From: Tachypleus tridentatus
Lineage: Eukaryota; Arthropoda; Merostomata; Xiphosura; Limulidae
Length of the DNA stretch: 64,000 nt
Reading direction: 5' to 3'
Assembly: GCF_004210375.1 (NCBI RefSeq)
Contig: NC_134827.1
Location: forward strand, 104,331,285-104,395,284
Shown: piece by piece, positions 60,101-64,000 of the stretch
How the letters are laid out: every line of letters begins with the position of its first letter
Numbering within the stretch: position 1 is the stretch's first letter
Notes under the pieces: generated by a model
Seen by the model: the letters and a program-made list of their open reading frames with translations, nothing else
What the model was told of the DNA's origin: nothing
Database searches by the model: none
Program-made: the position numbers and the translations under genes

Positions 60101-63100
60101 GGAAACTAAAAGATAAAAAGATAAATATTTCTTTTCACGAAATTCAAACTCACCTCATTTTTTGATGTAATTTCAGACATGGAATTGAGGATCGTGTAAA
60201 ACGTTTCATGCCAAGGAAGATAACTATTATTTACGTTAAAAAAGAAAAAAAAGACATCAGAACTAGAAAATATGATTTACAACATGTCACGAGTTCAAAA
60301 TGTGAGATAATTATCTAGTTATCATAATTCATGTAATTTTTATGTGCTATGATCATGGTTAGGTGTGATATTTCACTCATAAACACCTATAATGTATTTT
60401 AAAATATTTAAATAAAATAAACTGACACCCACCTGAGAAATACATAAGTTGGAACACCAGGAGCATGGCGACAATACCCAAAGGTCCACTTGCTATCAAC
60501 ATTTGTGAGGACAAACGTAAAAAGCTGGACATGGTTACTACAATTACACAAACCAGAACACTTTAGTGTAGTGTACAATATTACAACCTGAAACTTGAAT
60601 AAATAACAAACCATTTCGGAAACAAATATTGCAATTTCAATGTTCCTTTACAGACAGAGGCGTAGCTGAAGTTTTAAGCTCCCAGGCACAAAATCAGTTT
60701 TCTGCGCCTGGGGACAGATGTACCCTCTTGTTTCCCCTAGCTACACCACTGTTTATAGACCATTTAACAGTTCCATTCACTTCTCAGAATCAACCAGTAA
60801 CTCATATGTGATTAGGTATTTGAATACTTTCATTTTCATTTGTTTGGAAGTCACTAAAACTTCCAATAAAAATATAAAGAGTCTTAAATGCTGAGTTGAT
60901 TCAAATACTTATGTCATTCAAACATTAAAAAAAAAAATTATTCATCAGGTAAATTTGTACATTCTCCCTCAAGCAAATTTGTGCAAGTCATGATAATTTA
61001 TTTTTAAGATAATCTGTACACCTCACACACAACACTGTTTTTTCTCCTCATGCATCTATATACATCATCGTGTTTTCTTCAACTAATTTTCAATACTTTG
61101 CATTAGGGTTCTTTCAGATTAGATGTATCAGAATGTTGTAAACAGACACCCACACGATCTTTCAGAGTTCAGTCACACCCATTAATAAATCCCCAGTTTA
61201 CTTAATGACCTGTTTGTTTCTTTATTACAAAGTCACATCTGGCTACTTGTGGTGGCCACAATGAAGAACTGAGTCTCAGATTTTAACATTGTATGTAGAC
61301 TCACAACTGTTCAGAGAATGTTTAGCACATAACACATATAATGGTGCTCCTCTCCAGACTATTACATACTGATAATGGAATTAACTGTTTAGTGTGAGTT
61401 ATATTTATAATGGAATCATTCATCAGTTATGTTTGCATACCTTACACTGCTCTTCATAAGACGAACTTTAAATATTTGAGATATCGTTTTCCCGAATAAA
61501 AATATTAGAAAAATTGTGCTTAACAAGTATTGTACATATGAGTCCACATAGGCATTTCTGGCAAAAGAATGTACGTTGGTAACGATTGGGTCATTATTTA
61601 ACTGTTGATAACATGAAGAATTGTTAACACTAACGACTGGGTCATTATTTAACTGTTGATAACATGAAGAATTGTTAACAGTAACGACTGAGTCATTATT
61701 TAACTGTTGATAACATGATGAATTGTTAACAGTAACGACTGGGTCATTATTTAACTGTTGATAACATGACGAATCGTTAACAGTAACGACTGGGTCATTA
61801 TTTAACTATTGATAACATGACGAATCGTTAACAGTAACGACTGGGTCATTATTTAACTAGGGCTGCAACAATTATGGACTTTTGTAACCGGTTAATCTTT
61901 CCCTCGTAACCGAACCGTAACCGGTTAATCGTGTAATCGTCATAGCCCTATATTTAACTGTTGATAACATGATGAATTGTTAACAGTAACGACTGGGTCA
62001 TTATTTAACTGTTGATAACATGATGAATTGTTAACAGTAACAACTGGGTCATTATTTAACTGTTGATAACATGATGAATTGTTAACAGTAACGACTGAAT
62101 CATTATTTAACTATTGATAACATGATGAATTGTTAACAGTAACAACTGGGTCATTATTTAACTGTTGATAACATGATGAATTGTTAACAGTAACGACTGG
62201 GTCATTATTTAACTGTTGATAACATGATGAATTGTTAACACTAACGACTGGGTCATTATTTAACTGTTGATAACATGATGAATTGTTAACAGTAACGACT
62301 GGGTCATTATTTAACTGTTGATAACATGATGAATTGTTAACAGTAACGACTGGGTCATTATTTAACTGTTGATAACATGATGAATTGTTAACAGTAACGA
62401 ATGGGTCATTATTTAACTGTTGATAACATGATGAATTGTTAACAGTAACGATTGGGTCATTATTTAACTGTTGATAACATGATGAATTGTTAACAGTAAC
62501 GATTGGGTCATTATTTAACTGTTGATAACATGATAAATTGTTAACAGGCACTTTAAAACTTTGATATTTAATTTGTGGAAGAAACAGTACTTCAATGTAT
62601 CTGTTTTCTCCTCAGCATCAGGATAAGACTATGGTTGGTTGGCTGTTTTTAAATTTTACACAAAGCTACATGAGGAATATCTGTGCTAACCTTCCCTAAT
62701 TTAGCAGTGTAAGACTTAGAGGGAAGGCCAACTCTTGTGCTACTCTTTTACCAATGAATAGTGGGATTGACCATCACATTATAATGCCCTCATGGGCAAA
62801 TGGACAAGTATGTTTGATGGGACAGATATTCGGACCAGCGACCCTCAGATTGAGAATTGAGCTCCCTAACTGTGTGGCCATGTCTAGCCAAGCAGTTGTT
62901 CTAGAGTTGTAAGATGGTTATTTTGTTTCAATTTAGATATGTGTTAAAAACCATAATGAATTATAAATGCAGTGTGTTGTTATTTATCAGCAACTACCTT
63001 TACCTAATTTAACAAGATTAATAACATCTTGTCTTACAAGGTTGTCAAAATGAGCAAATAACTTCACATGATTCAAGTATTTGGCACAAAGCACACGTGA

Positions 63101-63306
63101 AACATTCAGAACAGTAGAAAAAACTTCCAAGTCCTCCTGACACACTTACTGTTCACACAAAGTTTACTACTTTAAGGCCCTTATAAGTGTATCATTGAAA
63201 TATCCCTGTATTTCATTCTAAACTTAGAAAACCAGACCAAATGGTTTCTTACTTACTTGTTAAATGCACATGGAAAGGCAAATTGGGGCACTGACTTGAG
63301 AATCTC
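27008..63306 (-). CDS. DENND1: DENND1 (connecdenn)-like DENN-domain Rab35 GEF, 19 exons, 5' end outside the window
   Basis: DENND1 proteins catalyse GDP-GTP exchange on Rab35 at clathrin-coated and early endosomal membranes (family knowledge). Nineteen exons, all with AG acceptors and GT donors, join into 586 codons plus stop in one frame: 63257-63306, 60433-60537, 60154-60223, 58022-58114, 55980-56033, 53214-53275, 49068-49166, 48017-48067, 46706-46751, 44866-44964, 42618-42845, 37902-38039, 36067-36081, 34411-34449, 33958-34023, 31647-31736, 29887-29969, 28239-28455, 27008-27163. In visible-residue numbering, partial uDENN is about 1-105, cDENN about 120-243 and dDENN about 244-350. A low-complexity tail with a proline-rich PIPPPRFKR near 564 follows. 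The N-terminus lies beyond 63306. Codon 324 is an in-frame TGA (exon 12). A retained WGD paralog in decay, an allele or a base error are all possible. The family call is strong; the A, B or C type cannot be assigned. Confidence 0.9.
27393..27630. repeat. 42-bp tandem array (intron 18)
   Basis: Five to six near-identical copies of a 42-bp unit containing CATTCTTACTTCACGTGTAA and CTTACTCTTCACGGAAGTAA. The unit contains CACGTG. The plus strand is open only because 42 is a multiple of three. Confidence 0.95.
28239..28455 (-). CDS. DENND1: DENND1-like exon 18 (tail)
   Basis: 72 codons containing SQLMKLLDAEQNVKGTKTSV and MDLMGDLQDLIYTQ. Only the GTGGTAG|A acceptor at 28455 fits the incoming phase; the nearby CACAG would create a stop. 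Donor CAG|GTAACA. Confidence 0.75.
28641..28756 (-). mobile_element. SINE, family B, with 15-bp target-site duplication (intron 17)
   Basis: Minus-strand family B copy (GGGGTTTGATTCCCCTCAGT, GGGCTCAGCAGATGGCCC, GTGGCTTTGCTATAAG). TACAGAAAATAGAAT occurs at 28626-28640 and 28757-28771, an exact 15-bp target-site duplication. Confidence 0.94.
28772..29886. other. Intron sequence, nothing recognised
   Basis: AT-rich intron of the DENND1-like gene between the SINE at 28.7 kb and exon 17. Open frames on both strands have no known motif. Confidence 0.5.
29887..29969 (-). CDS. DENND1: DENND1-like exon 17 (tail)
   Basis: 27 codons plus 2 nt, containing VKYSTKSRFSCTMSVNPLTA. Acceptor CTTCAG|GTA after a pyrimidine run, donor AACAG|GTTGGT. 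The unfinished AG codon is completed as arginine by exon 18. Confidence 0.68.
29970..31646. other. Intron 16, nothing recognised
   Basis: AT-rich intron without a clear repeat or exon-like segment. Confidence 0.5.
31647..31736 (-). CDS. DENND1: DENND1-like exon 16 (tail)
   Basis: 30 codons containing KTQSRSAPSSPVFCRN, a serine/proline-rich segment of the poorly conserved C-terminal tail. Acceptor TTGTAG|GAC, donor AAG|GTAAGA. Supported by phase (0-0) and borders rather than by homology. Confidence 0.7.
31983..32255. repeat. 47-bp tandem array (intron 15)
   Basis: About 5.7 copies of a 47-bp unit containing GAATTATTAGTAACTAAGTG and TTAGAATACCAAATAGCTTA. Copies differ at one to three sites. 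Confidence 0.95.
32353..32470 (-). mobile_element. SINE, family A
   Basis: The minus strand reads GCCCAGCAGTACGTCTACAG, GGGGTTAATACCCATGAAG and CACAGGTAGCCCATGGTGCA, then GCTTTGTGCTTAA. Confidence 0.78.
32790..33338. repeat. 59-bp tandem array (intron 15)
   Basis: About nine copies of a 59-bp unit containing GGTCACCTCATCTATCACAT, AACAAGGACATCC and CCAATGAGTCAATGT. Outer copies are more diverged than central ones. Confidence 0.93.
33430..33635 (-). mobile_element. SINE, family C, diverged
   Basis: GCAGTAAAAGACTAGAGGGA, GCCAACTCTTGGTCTAC, TGTTGGACTGACCATCACAT and GGCCATGCTAGGCCC follow family C order with many substitutions. Confidence 0.8.
33670..33838 (-). mobile_element. SINE, family C, partial and diverged
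   Basis: AACAGTGGGACTGACCGTCA, AAAGGGTAAGTATGTTTGGC and a degraded B-box (GGGTTTTGATCC) give the head half of a second copy directly after the previous one. Confidence 0.7.
33958..34023 (-). CDS. DENND1: DENND1-like exon 15
   Basis: 22 codons starting FKDRSKQDCKDVRLQANDKK. The charged helix resembles the family's KDHAKMGIKEVKNRLKQK. Acceptor TTGTTAG|TTC, donor GAG|GTATTG. Similarity is weaker than in the DENN exons, but frame and borders fit. Confidence 0.75.
34411..34449 (-). CDS. DENND1: DENND1-like exon 14
   Basis: 13 codons: KGGGTFLKNIKSK, matching the family's RKGSGAILNTVKTK after the DENN module. Acceptor TTTTTCAG|AAA, donor AAG|GTAAGT. Confidence 0.88.
34615..35555. repeat. 46-bp tandem array (intron 13)
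   Basis: About 20 copies of a 46-bp unit containing CACGGTTGTAGTCACTGACA and GTTGTATATTGCAATGTTAT. The first few units lack the ACAGTGTTG segment and are shorter. CACTGACAGTG is an inverted repeat in every full unit. Confidence 0.95.
35556..36066. other. Intron sequence, nothing recognised
   Basis: AT-rich, no repeat identified. It lies between the 46-bp array and the candidate microexon. Confidence 0.5.
36067..36081 (-). CDS. DENND1: DENND1-like exon 13, candidate 15-nt microexon
   Basis: TTTTCAG|GGGACAGTTAGGGAT|GTAAGT would add GTVRD in frame between the exons ending ...LHAMK and starting KGGGT. Both splice sites are strong. Vertebrate proteins as I remember them join these segments directly, so this may be an alternative cassette or a chance pairing. 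Confidence 0.5.
36560..37250. repeat. 30-bp tandem array (intron 12), extremely uniform
   Basis: About 23 copies of a 30-bp unit containing AGATAAACAGAACAGTATAG and TTTCTTGTCG. There are essentially three variant sites (GTATAG or GTGTAG; TTGTCG or TCGTTG), and no indel breaks the register. The long minus-strand open frame (period RQETILFCLS) is a by-product of the 30-bp period. Confidence 0.97.
37251..37901. other. Intron sequence, nothing recognised
   Basis: AT-rich intron between the 30-bp array and exon 12. Confidence 0.5.
37902..38039 (-). CDS. DENND1: DENND1-like exon 12 (end of dDENN) with in-frame TGA
   Basis: In the phase set by exon 11 it reads FIEG, stop, LELLNSGKGFRDEFEFEV and ends QYKEWLHAMK. 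The family has FIDGR-LELLNSGEGFSDVFEEEI, so the TGA at 38025-38027 sits where arginine is expected and is one base from CGA or AGA. Everything after it keeps the family pattern and the frame. Acceptor ACTAG|TTT, donor AAG|GTTAGC. Confidence 0.88.
38040..38947. other. Intron 11, 3' part; possible flank of a repeat element
   Basis: Two imperfect copies of TTTTGACATTGT lie near 38310-38355. A minus-strand frame at 38600-38821 is unassigned. The short direct repeats around 38890-38945 (TTTTCAAGAACTTTCTAGAA and similar) suggest the flank of the neighbouring repetitive element. Confidence 0.4.
38948..39996 (+). pseudogene. Broken copy of a repetitive arthropod protein family of unknown function
   Basis: Recognisable blocks in order: EWHLFIDSSSRSLKAVLLHN (about 39083), GFTKFPSYLCLWDSR (about 39300), VHIKLGLMKQFVIALDKES (about 39456), FFPKLSEAKAKAGVFVGPQI (about 39540), then MSLKVHILDANHDKFKENM and EEQGEHFHQD (about 39772-39870). 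I recall many near-identical uncharacterised proteins with these blocks in arthropod and cnidarian genomes, probably spread by a mobile element. Stops interrupt the frame near 39290, 39535 and 39632, and shifts occur near 39650 and 39755. It lies in intron 11 of the DENND1-like gene in the opposite orientation. Catalytic role unknown. Confidence 0.7.
39997..40899. other. Intron 11, middle part
   Basis: The start may be the downstream flank of the broken element. The segment at 40767-40899 leads directly into the 90-bp array. Plus-strand frames here have no known family. Confidence 0.45.
40900..41800. repeat. 90-bp tandem array (intron 11) with a hairpin core
   Basis: About ten copies of an 89-90-bp unit containing ACATGTTTTAAAACGTTTTT, TTGGCACATTAGCTAAAGTG and TCACTGGCAGATGTCC. 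Copies with CCTCATTACAAACTAATGAG plus G contain a perfect 8-bp stem and 5-nt loop; others have one extra A in the stem. Confidence 0.95.
41801..42617. other. Intron 11, 5' part
   Basis: On the minus strand a pyrimidine-rich acceptor-like TTTTTTCAG precedes a 55-codon open stretch (about 41803-41973) containing SYPMIHRDYKVPFKFPDY. It does not fit the incoming phase and does not resemble DENND1, so it is not called an exon. Confidence 0.4.
42618..42845 (-). CDS. DENND1: DENND1-like exon 11 (dDENN)
   Basis: 76 codons containing LGDGVARAFLRAMVQLIGGY, RDALKLKQGEKISFD and SSMQTLLKKILNRQLFQQ. These are the family's dDENN signatures GDGVARAF and GGYRDALK. Acceptor TAAAG|GTC, donor CAG|GTATTG. This exon is the clearest single proof of the family. 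Confidence 0.96.
43395..43955. repeat. 59-bp tandem array (intron 10)
   Basis: About nine copies of a 59-bp unit containing AAAAATGTTCCAATGTCAAC, ATGAAGCATGTTAAATGTAT and TTTTCCCCACTACTG. Terminal copies carry an extra TTTCCTTATCT segment. Confidence 0.94.
44221..44500 (-). mobile_element. SINE, family C (intron 10)
   Basis: Full-length minus-strand copy from GTTTGTTTCTTTTTGAATTT through GGCAGCTAGTCACCACCACC to CACCTGGCCATGACAGGCC. The flanks TAAGCTTTACT and TAAGCCTTTAT may be a mutated target-site duplication. Confidence 0.9.
44866..44964 (-). CDS. DENND1: DENND1-like exon 10 (end of cDENN)
   Basis: Begins VDPSDLEEVVFWDADTNN and ends ITPFDDLQTLPSEV, matching DDVVILNVDTNTLETPFDDL. The acceptor is a tandem CAGCAG, so the exon may start at 44964 or, with one extra glutamine, at 44967. 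Donor GTA|GTAAGT. Confidence 0.92.
45509..45777 (-). mobile_element. SINE, family C (intron 9), first of three
   Basis: GTTTGTTTTGAATTTCGCAC, GCAGTGTATGACTAGAGGGA and CACCTGGCCATGCCAGGG mark tail, body and head. It is followed in the same orientation by two more copies within 600 bp. Confidence 0.92.
45889..46153 (-). mobile_element. SINE, family C (intron 9), second of three
   Basis: CACAAAGCTACATGAGGGCT, GTAAGACTAGAAGGAAGGC and GATTGACCGTCACATTATAA are present. The end reads CGCCTGGCCAAG, where the last few bases of the tRNA head are lost. Confidence 0.9.
46160..46376 (-). mobile_element. SINE, family C (intron 9), third of three
   Basis: CGCGCAAAGCTACACGAGGT, GGGAAGGCAGCTAGTCATCA and CACGCTTGGCCATGCTGG are present. 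About 50 bp of the head, including the B-box, are deleted after ACCGCCACTGCTGAAAG. Confidence 0.88.
46706..46751 (-). CDS. DENND1: DENND1-like exon 9 (cDENN)
   Basis: Encodes (S)APMPFLIGVPSVTIS, matching APMPYLIGIHLSLM. Acceptor ATTGCAG|T, donor TCT|GTAAGT. Confidence 0.93.
46968..47097 (-). mobile_element. SINE, family A (intron 8)
   Basis: The tail GCACAAAGTTACACAATGGG and a diverged head (TTTTAGTAGCCATGAT) are present on the minus strand. Confidence 0.7.
47165..47268 (-). mobile_element. SINE, family A, decayed (intron 8)
   Basis: The minus strand has CCTCCAGTTGCTGAGCATTA, GGTTTTGATACCTATAG and AGATCATAGATAGTC in family A order. Confidence 0.6.
47735..47950. mobile_element. Foldback (MITE-like) element, best copy (intron 8)
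   Basis: The left arm GGTATGGGTATTAAAACTTT AATT and the right arm AATTAAAGTTTTAATACCCA CACC are nearly perfect inverted repeats. Between them lie CACTTCGACC and CTGAAGATGACCCAAG. A further TACATTTTTACTTCAAGTAG lies outside the right arm. Confidence 0.75.
48017..48067 (-). CDS. DENND1: DENND1-like exon 8 (cDENN)
   Basis: Encodes (W)QHIFIPVLPGSLLDYL, matching WQHVYIPVLPPHLLDYC. Acceptor TTTCAG|G, donor AAG|GTGAGT. Confidence 0.94.
48068..48960. other. Intron 7, nothing recognised
   Basis: AT-rich intron between exon 8 and the lone array-related monomer. Confidence 0.5.
48961..49045. repeat. Lone diverged monomer of the 66-bp repeat (intron 7)
   Basis: TGACCTGTATTGGTAATAAA, ACTAGCACAATGTAAGGGAG and AACACTCCCACAGTAAGCTG match the 66-bp unit of the array starting at 49690, with more differences than exist within the array. 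A second partial unit (GTTGTACTGGTAAGGC) follows. Exon 7 lies between it and the array. Confidence 0.85.
49068..49166 (-). CDS. DENND1: DENND1-like exon 7 (cDENN core)
   Basis: Encodes ALHERRIMVTSNRLNRLTAC and then VQAVNALLYPMQ, matching the MLYERRI-STLTAC-YPM-W core of cDENN. Acceptor TTTTTAG|T, donor GTG|GTGAGT. The exon separates the 66-bp array (upstream intron) from a lone related monomer (downstream intron). Confidence 0.94.
49690..52936. repeat. 66-bp tandem array (intron 6), about 49 copies
   Basis: A very regular array of a 66-bp unit containing CAATGTATGAGAGATCACTC, CTACAGTAAACTCAATAAGC and AACCTGTACTGGTAATAAAA. Few indels occur. The main variants are AAGCAA or AAGTAA, CTCCTACAG or CTCCCACAG, AAAACAAG or ACACAAG, and GTACAA or GCACAA. 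Open frames of up to about 540 codons exist on the minus strand and 470 on the plus strand because 66 is a multiple of three. The location inside an intron and coding on both strands at once argue against a protein. Confidence 0.98.
53214..53275 (-). CDS. DENND1: DENND1-like exon 6 (cDENN)
   Basis: Encodes RNLLEYISAVDINNMMVLFA, matching the family's NLTEYFVAVDVNNMLHLYAS. It ends in a split serine codon completed by exon 7. Acceptor TTAACAG|AGA, donor GCAAG|GTAGAT. Confidence 0.93.
53276..54489. other. Intron 5, part with nothing recognised
   Basis: AT-rich, with a short TA microsatellite near 53305-53320 and no exon-like or repeat segment identified. Confidence 0.5.
54490..54990 (-). mobile_element. 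SINE, family C, split by an insertion (intron 5)
   Basis: The distal part (to about 54592, ending CTGCCAACTCGTGGG) and the inner part (from about 54914, CTACCAACTCTTAGG, GTGGGATTGACCATAACATT) belong to one minus-strand family C copy. The last part of the head is missing. Confidence 0.8.
54593..54913. mobile_element. Insertion with the shared SINE tail, family D
   Basis: The insert begins GTTGGTTTGACATTTTATGG and TGCAAAGCAACTACACTATC. Its reverse complement resembles the common tail motif CAGATAG-TGGCTTTGC seen in families A-C. The repeat of CTGCCAACTCGTGGG and CTACCAACTCTTAGG at its borders (12 of 15 identical) looks like an aged target-site duplication. Confidence 0.65.
54991..55979. other. 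Intron 5, nothing recognised
   Basis: AT-rich intron. The minus-strand frame at 55481-55699 lacks exon borders and known motifs. Confidence 0.5.
55980..56033 (-). CDS. DENND1: DENND1-like exon 5
   Basis: 18 codons: VFMTRCPDHRKLPAIPEN, matching the conserved ELPSIPEN block. Acceptor TTTTTCAG|GTA, donor AAT|GTGAGA. Confidence 0.9.
56420..56578. repeat. 53-bp unit, three tandem copies (intron 4)
   Basis: Unit containing ACTGTATTACTCCAAGCATA and CCAGGCATATTCATACAAAG. The copies are almost identical. Confidence 0.95.
56842..57330. mobile_element. Possible non-autonomous hAT-like element (intron 4)
   Basis: The left end CACTGGTTCTGAATGTTTT and the right end GGTTGAGAAACACTG recall the CAGTGGTTCTCAACC type of hAT terminus. 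I cannot find a matching 8-bp target duplication, so the call is tentative. Confidence 0.35.
57331..58021. other. Intron 4, nothing recognised
   Basis: AT-rich intron up to exon 4. Confidence 0.5.
58022..58114 (-). CDS. DENND1: DENND1-like exon 4 (uDENN-cDENN linker)
   Basis: 31 codons beginning KAIWIFLKALYHTPVPVPG. It aligns with the family's ELLETLHKLPIPDPG stretch. Acceptor TTCCAG|AAA, donor GAA|GTGAGA, phase 0 at both ends. Confidence 0.88.
58115..60153. other. Intron 3; possible old repeat near 59370-59800
   Basis: Mostly AT-rich without features. From about 59370 to 59800 the composition changes (AGGGGTCAAAGGTCACCTTA, GTGCCAAGTTTGATCTC, TACAAACAAACAAACACAC at its end). This looks like a decayed retroelement but I cannot classify it. 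Confidence 0.4.
60154..60223 (-). CDS. DENND1: DENND1-like exon 3 (uDENN)
   Basis: Encodes YLPWHETFYTILNSMSEI and on to ...SKNE, corresponding to the family's SYLPWFEVFYKLLN motif. Acceptor AATAG|T, donor GAG|GTGAGT. Confidence 0.92.
60433..60537 (-). CDS. DENND1: DENND1-like exon 2 (uDENN)
   Basis: Encodes VQLFTFVLTNVDSKWTFGYC and then RHAPGVPTYVFL. The pattern FTFVLT-DSK-FG-CR is diagnostic of DENND1 uDENN. Acceptor TTGTAG|T, donor CTCAG|GTGGGT. A split serine codon is shared with the next exon. Confidence 0.92.
60654..60751. mobile_element. 98-bp hAT-like MITE with 8-bp target duplication (intron 1)
   Basis: The ends CAGAGGCGTAGCT and AGCTACACCACTG are inverted repeats of the CAGNGGNGTAGCT type. 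The flanks TTTACAGA (60646-60653) and TTTATAGA (60752-60759) match at 7 of 8 positions, as expected for a hAT superfamily insertion. Too short to encode a transposase. Confidence 0.75.
61570..62548. repeat. 51-bp tandem array with a MITE inside (intron 1)
   Basis: About 17 copies of a 51-bp unit containing AACAGTAACGACTGGGTCAT, TATTTAACTGTTGATAACAT and GATGAATTGTT. The array is interrupted at 61858-61950 by a MITE. The 146-codon minus-strand frame (period 17) is an effect of the period. Confidence 0.96.
61858..61950. mobile_element. 93-bp MITE inside the 51-bp array, perfect 8-bp target duplication
   Basis: The ends are TAGGGCTGCAACAATT and ATCGTCATAGCCCTA (inverted TAGGGCT). TATTTAAC flanks it on both sides (61850-61857 and 61951-61958), the duplication length of hAT elements. 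Inside, CGTAACCGGTTAATC occurs twice. Removing the insert and one duplication leaves a normal 51-bp monomer. Confidence 0.88.
62637..62888 (-). mobile_element. SINE, family C, diverged (intron 1)
   Basis: ACACAAAGCTACATGAGGAA, CCCTAATTTAGCAGTGTAAG, GTGGGATTGACCATCACATT and GTGGCCATGTCTAGCC are present. About 30 bp of the CTAGTCATCACCACC region are deleted. Confidence 0.85.
63257..63306 (-). CDS. DENND1: DENND1-like exon 1 of those visible (uDENN)
   Basis: Encodes EILKSVPQFAFPCAFN, matching the family's ...LTKFCFPF... stretch early in uDENN. The acceptor is CACAG|GAG and the donor AA|GTAAGT. It starts in phase 0, so at least one further upstream exon must supply the initiator methionine. Confidence 0.8.
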
Positions 63307-63502
63307 CTGTGAAACATAAAAATACATTACATTATCAAATGGAATAGAATGAAATTACATAACTTAACTGTCTGTATGGTCAGAAATGTTCAAATTCTTG
63401 AAAAATCTAACTTTTTTTCATGGGTAACAAAGAGCAATAGCCTTTATGCAACATTACGTTGTGATCTTGGTTGCACAAATGGGTCTCAAGGATAATAATA
63501 TA

Positions 63503-63739
63503 GGGTCATTCCATGCCAATCCACCTAGGACCTCCCAGTTCATGTTACAGATTTCATTGAAGATTTTCAATCAAAATCTTCATTTTGATTTATTCAGCTA
63601 TGCAGTACAGCTTTAGGATTTTGCATGGCTGAATAAATCAAAAATGAAGATTTTGCTTGAATGTTTTTCAAGGAAATCTATGATATAAACTGGGAATAGT
63701 TCTTTTTTATTTTCTGGGTGAGTTGGCATGGAATGACCC
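63503..63739. mobile_element. 237-bp foldback MITE near the right edge
   Basis: The ends GGGTCATTCCATGCCAATCC and GTTGGCATGGAATGACCC are inverted repeats of about 17 bp. The inside also folds back (ATGAAGATTTTG and CAAAATCTTCAT, GATTTATTCAGC and GCTGAATAAATC). It lies upstream of exon 1 of the visible gene part, in the next intron or the 5' flank. Superfamily not determined. Confidence 0.8.
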
Positions 63740-63867
63740 TTAAGCAAAGTTTGTAAGAAAGCATTCAGTACATTGTTTTGTTTAGGACAAGTAGTAGAGA
63801 AGAACAGAGTATATCAGTGTAGAAGTTTTGTTTTCATGTTAAAATAATTCACAGAAAGAACACAGTT

Positions 63868-63960
63868 TGTTTTGGATATTGACACAAAACTACACAAGGG
63901 CTATCCGCACTTGACGTCCTTAATTTTCGACTGAATTAGCAGAAGGATGACAACTGGTCA
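63868..63960 (-). mobile_element. SINE, family C, tail fragment
   Basis: GACACAAAACTACACAAGGG and CTATCCGCACTTGACGTCC resemble the family C tail, strongly diverged. The body is not recognisable. Confidence 0.5.
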
Positions 63961-64000
63961 ACAGTATTCACTTTCAACATTTCAGGTACTTTTGTTAGAC

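Noticed and set aside
62111..62551. 146-codon frame with a 17-residue period
   Set aside because: Explained by the 51-bp array in intron 1.

Overview
This is eukaryotic, AT-rich, intron-rich DNA crowded with repeats, almost certainly from an arthropod. The tRNA-headed SINEs match my memory of repeats common in horseshoe crab (Xiphosura) genomes. That placement is recall and inference, not a search result. No bacterial, phage, CRISPR or organelle feature is visible.

Left part (1-26.3 kb): I can support no protein-coding gene here. The region holds long tandem arrays (22-bp units from 1 to 3190, 46-bp units at 6.9-8.2 kb, 45-bp units at 21.0-23.2 kb, 69-bp units at 23.8-25.1 kb), about twenty SINE copies or fragments of related families, foldback elements, and unrecognised AT-rich sequence. 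Two small clusters of transcription-factor-like motifs (15.8 and 16.6 kb) are speculative. A 500-N assembly gap covers 26310-26809.

Right part (27-63.3 kb): one gene on the minus strand fills this region. Nineteen exons could be built by hand from conserved peptide blocks and GT/AG borders. They join in one consistent frame (1761 nt, 586 codons plus stop) and encode a DENND1 (connecdenn) family DENN-domain protein, a guanine-nucleotide exchange factor for Rab35. The first exon or exons (protein N-terminus) lie beyond the right edge. The last exon ends at a TGA at 27008-27010. Exon 12 carries an in-frame TGA (38025-38027) where the family usually has arginine. It may be a sequencing error, an allele, or the first sign of loss of this copy.

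The introns hold a second set of tandem arrays (units of 30, 42, 46, 47, 51, 53, 59, 59, 66 and 90 bp), more SINEs, small DNA transposons with readable target-site duplications, and a broken copy of a repetitive protein family at 38.9-40.0 kb. Roughly a quarter of the window is tandem repeat. Many unit lengths are multiples of three, so long open frames appear on both strands of the arrays; I treat these as artefacts.

I found no clearly new biological system. The points most worth checking are the in-frame stop, a 15-nt microexon, the higher-order structure of the arrays, a lone 66-bp-repeat monomer on the far side of an exon, several SINE heads sharing one 3' tail, and two hAT-like MITEs with 8-bp duplications.
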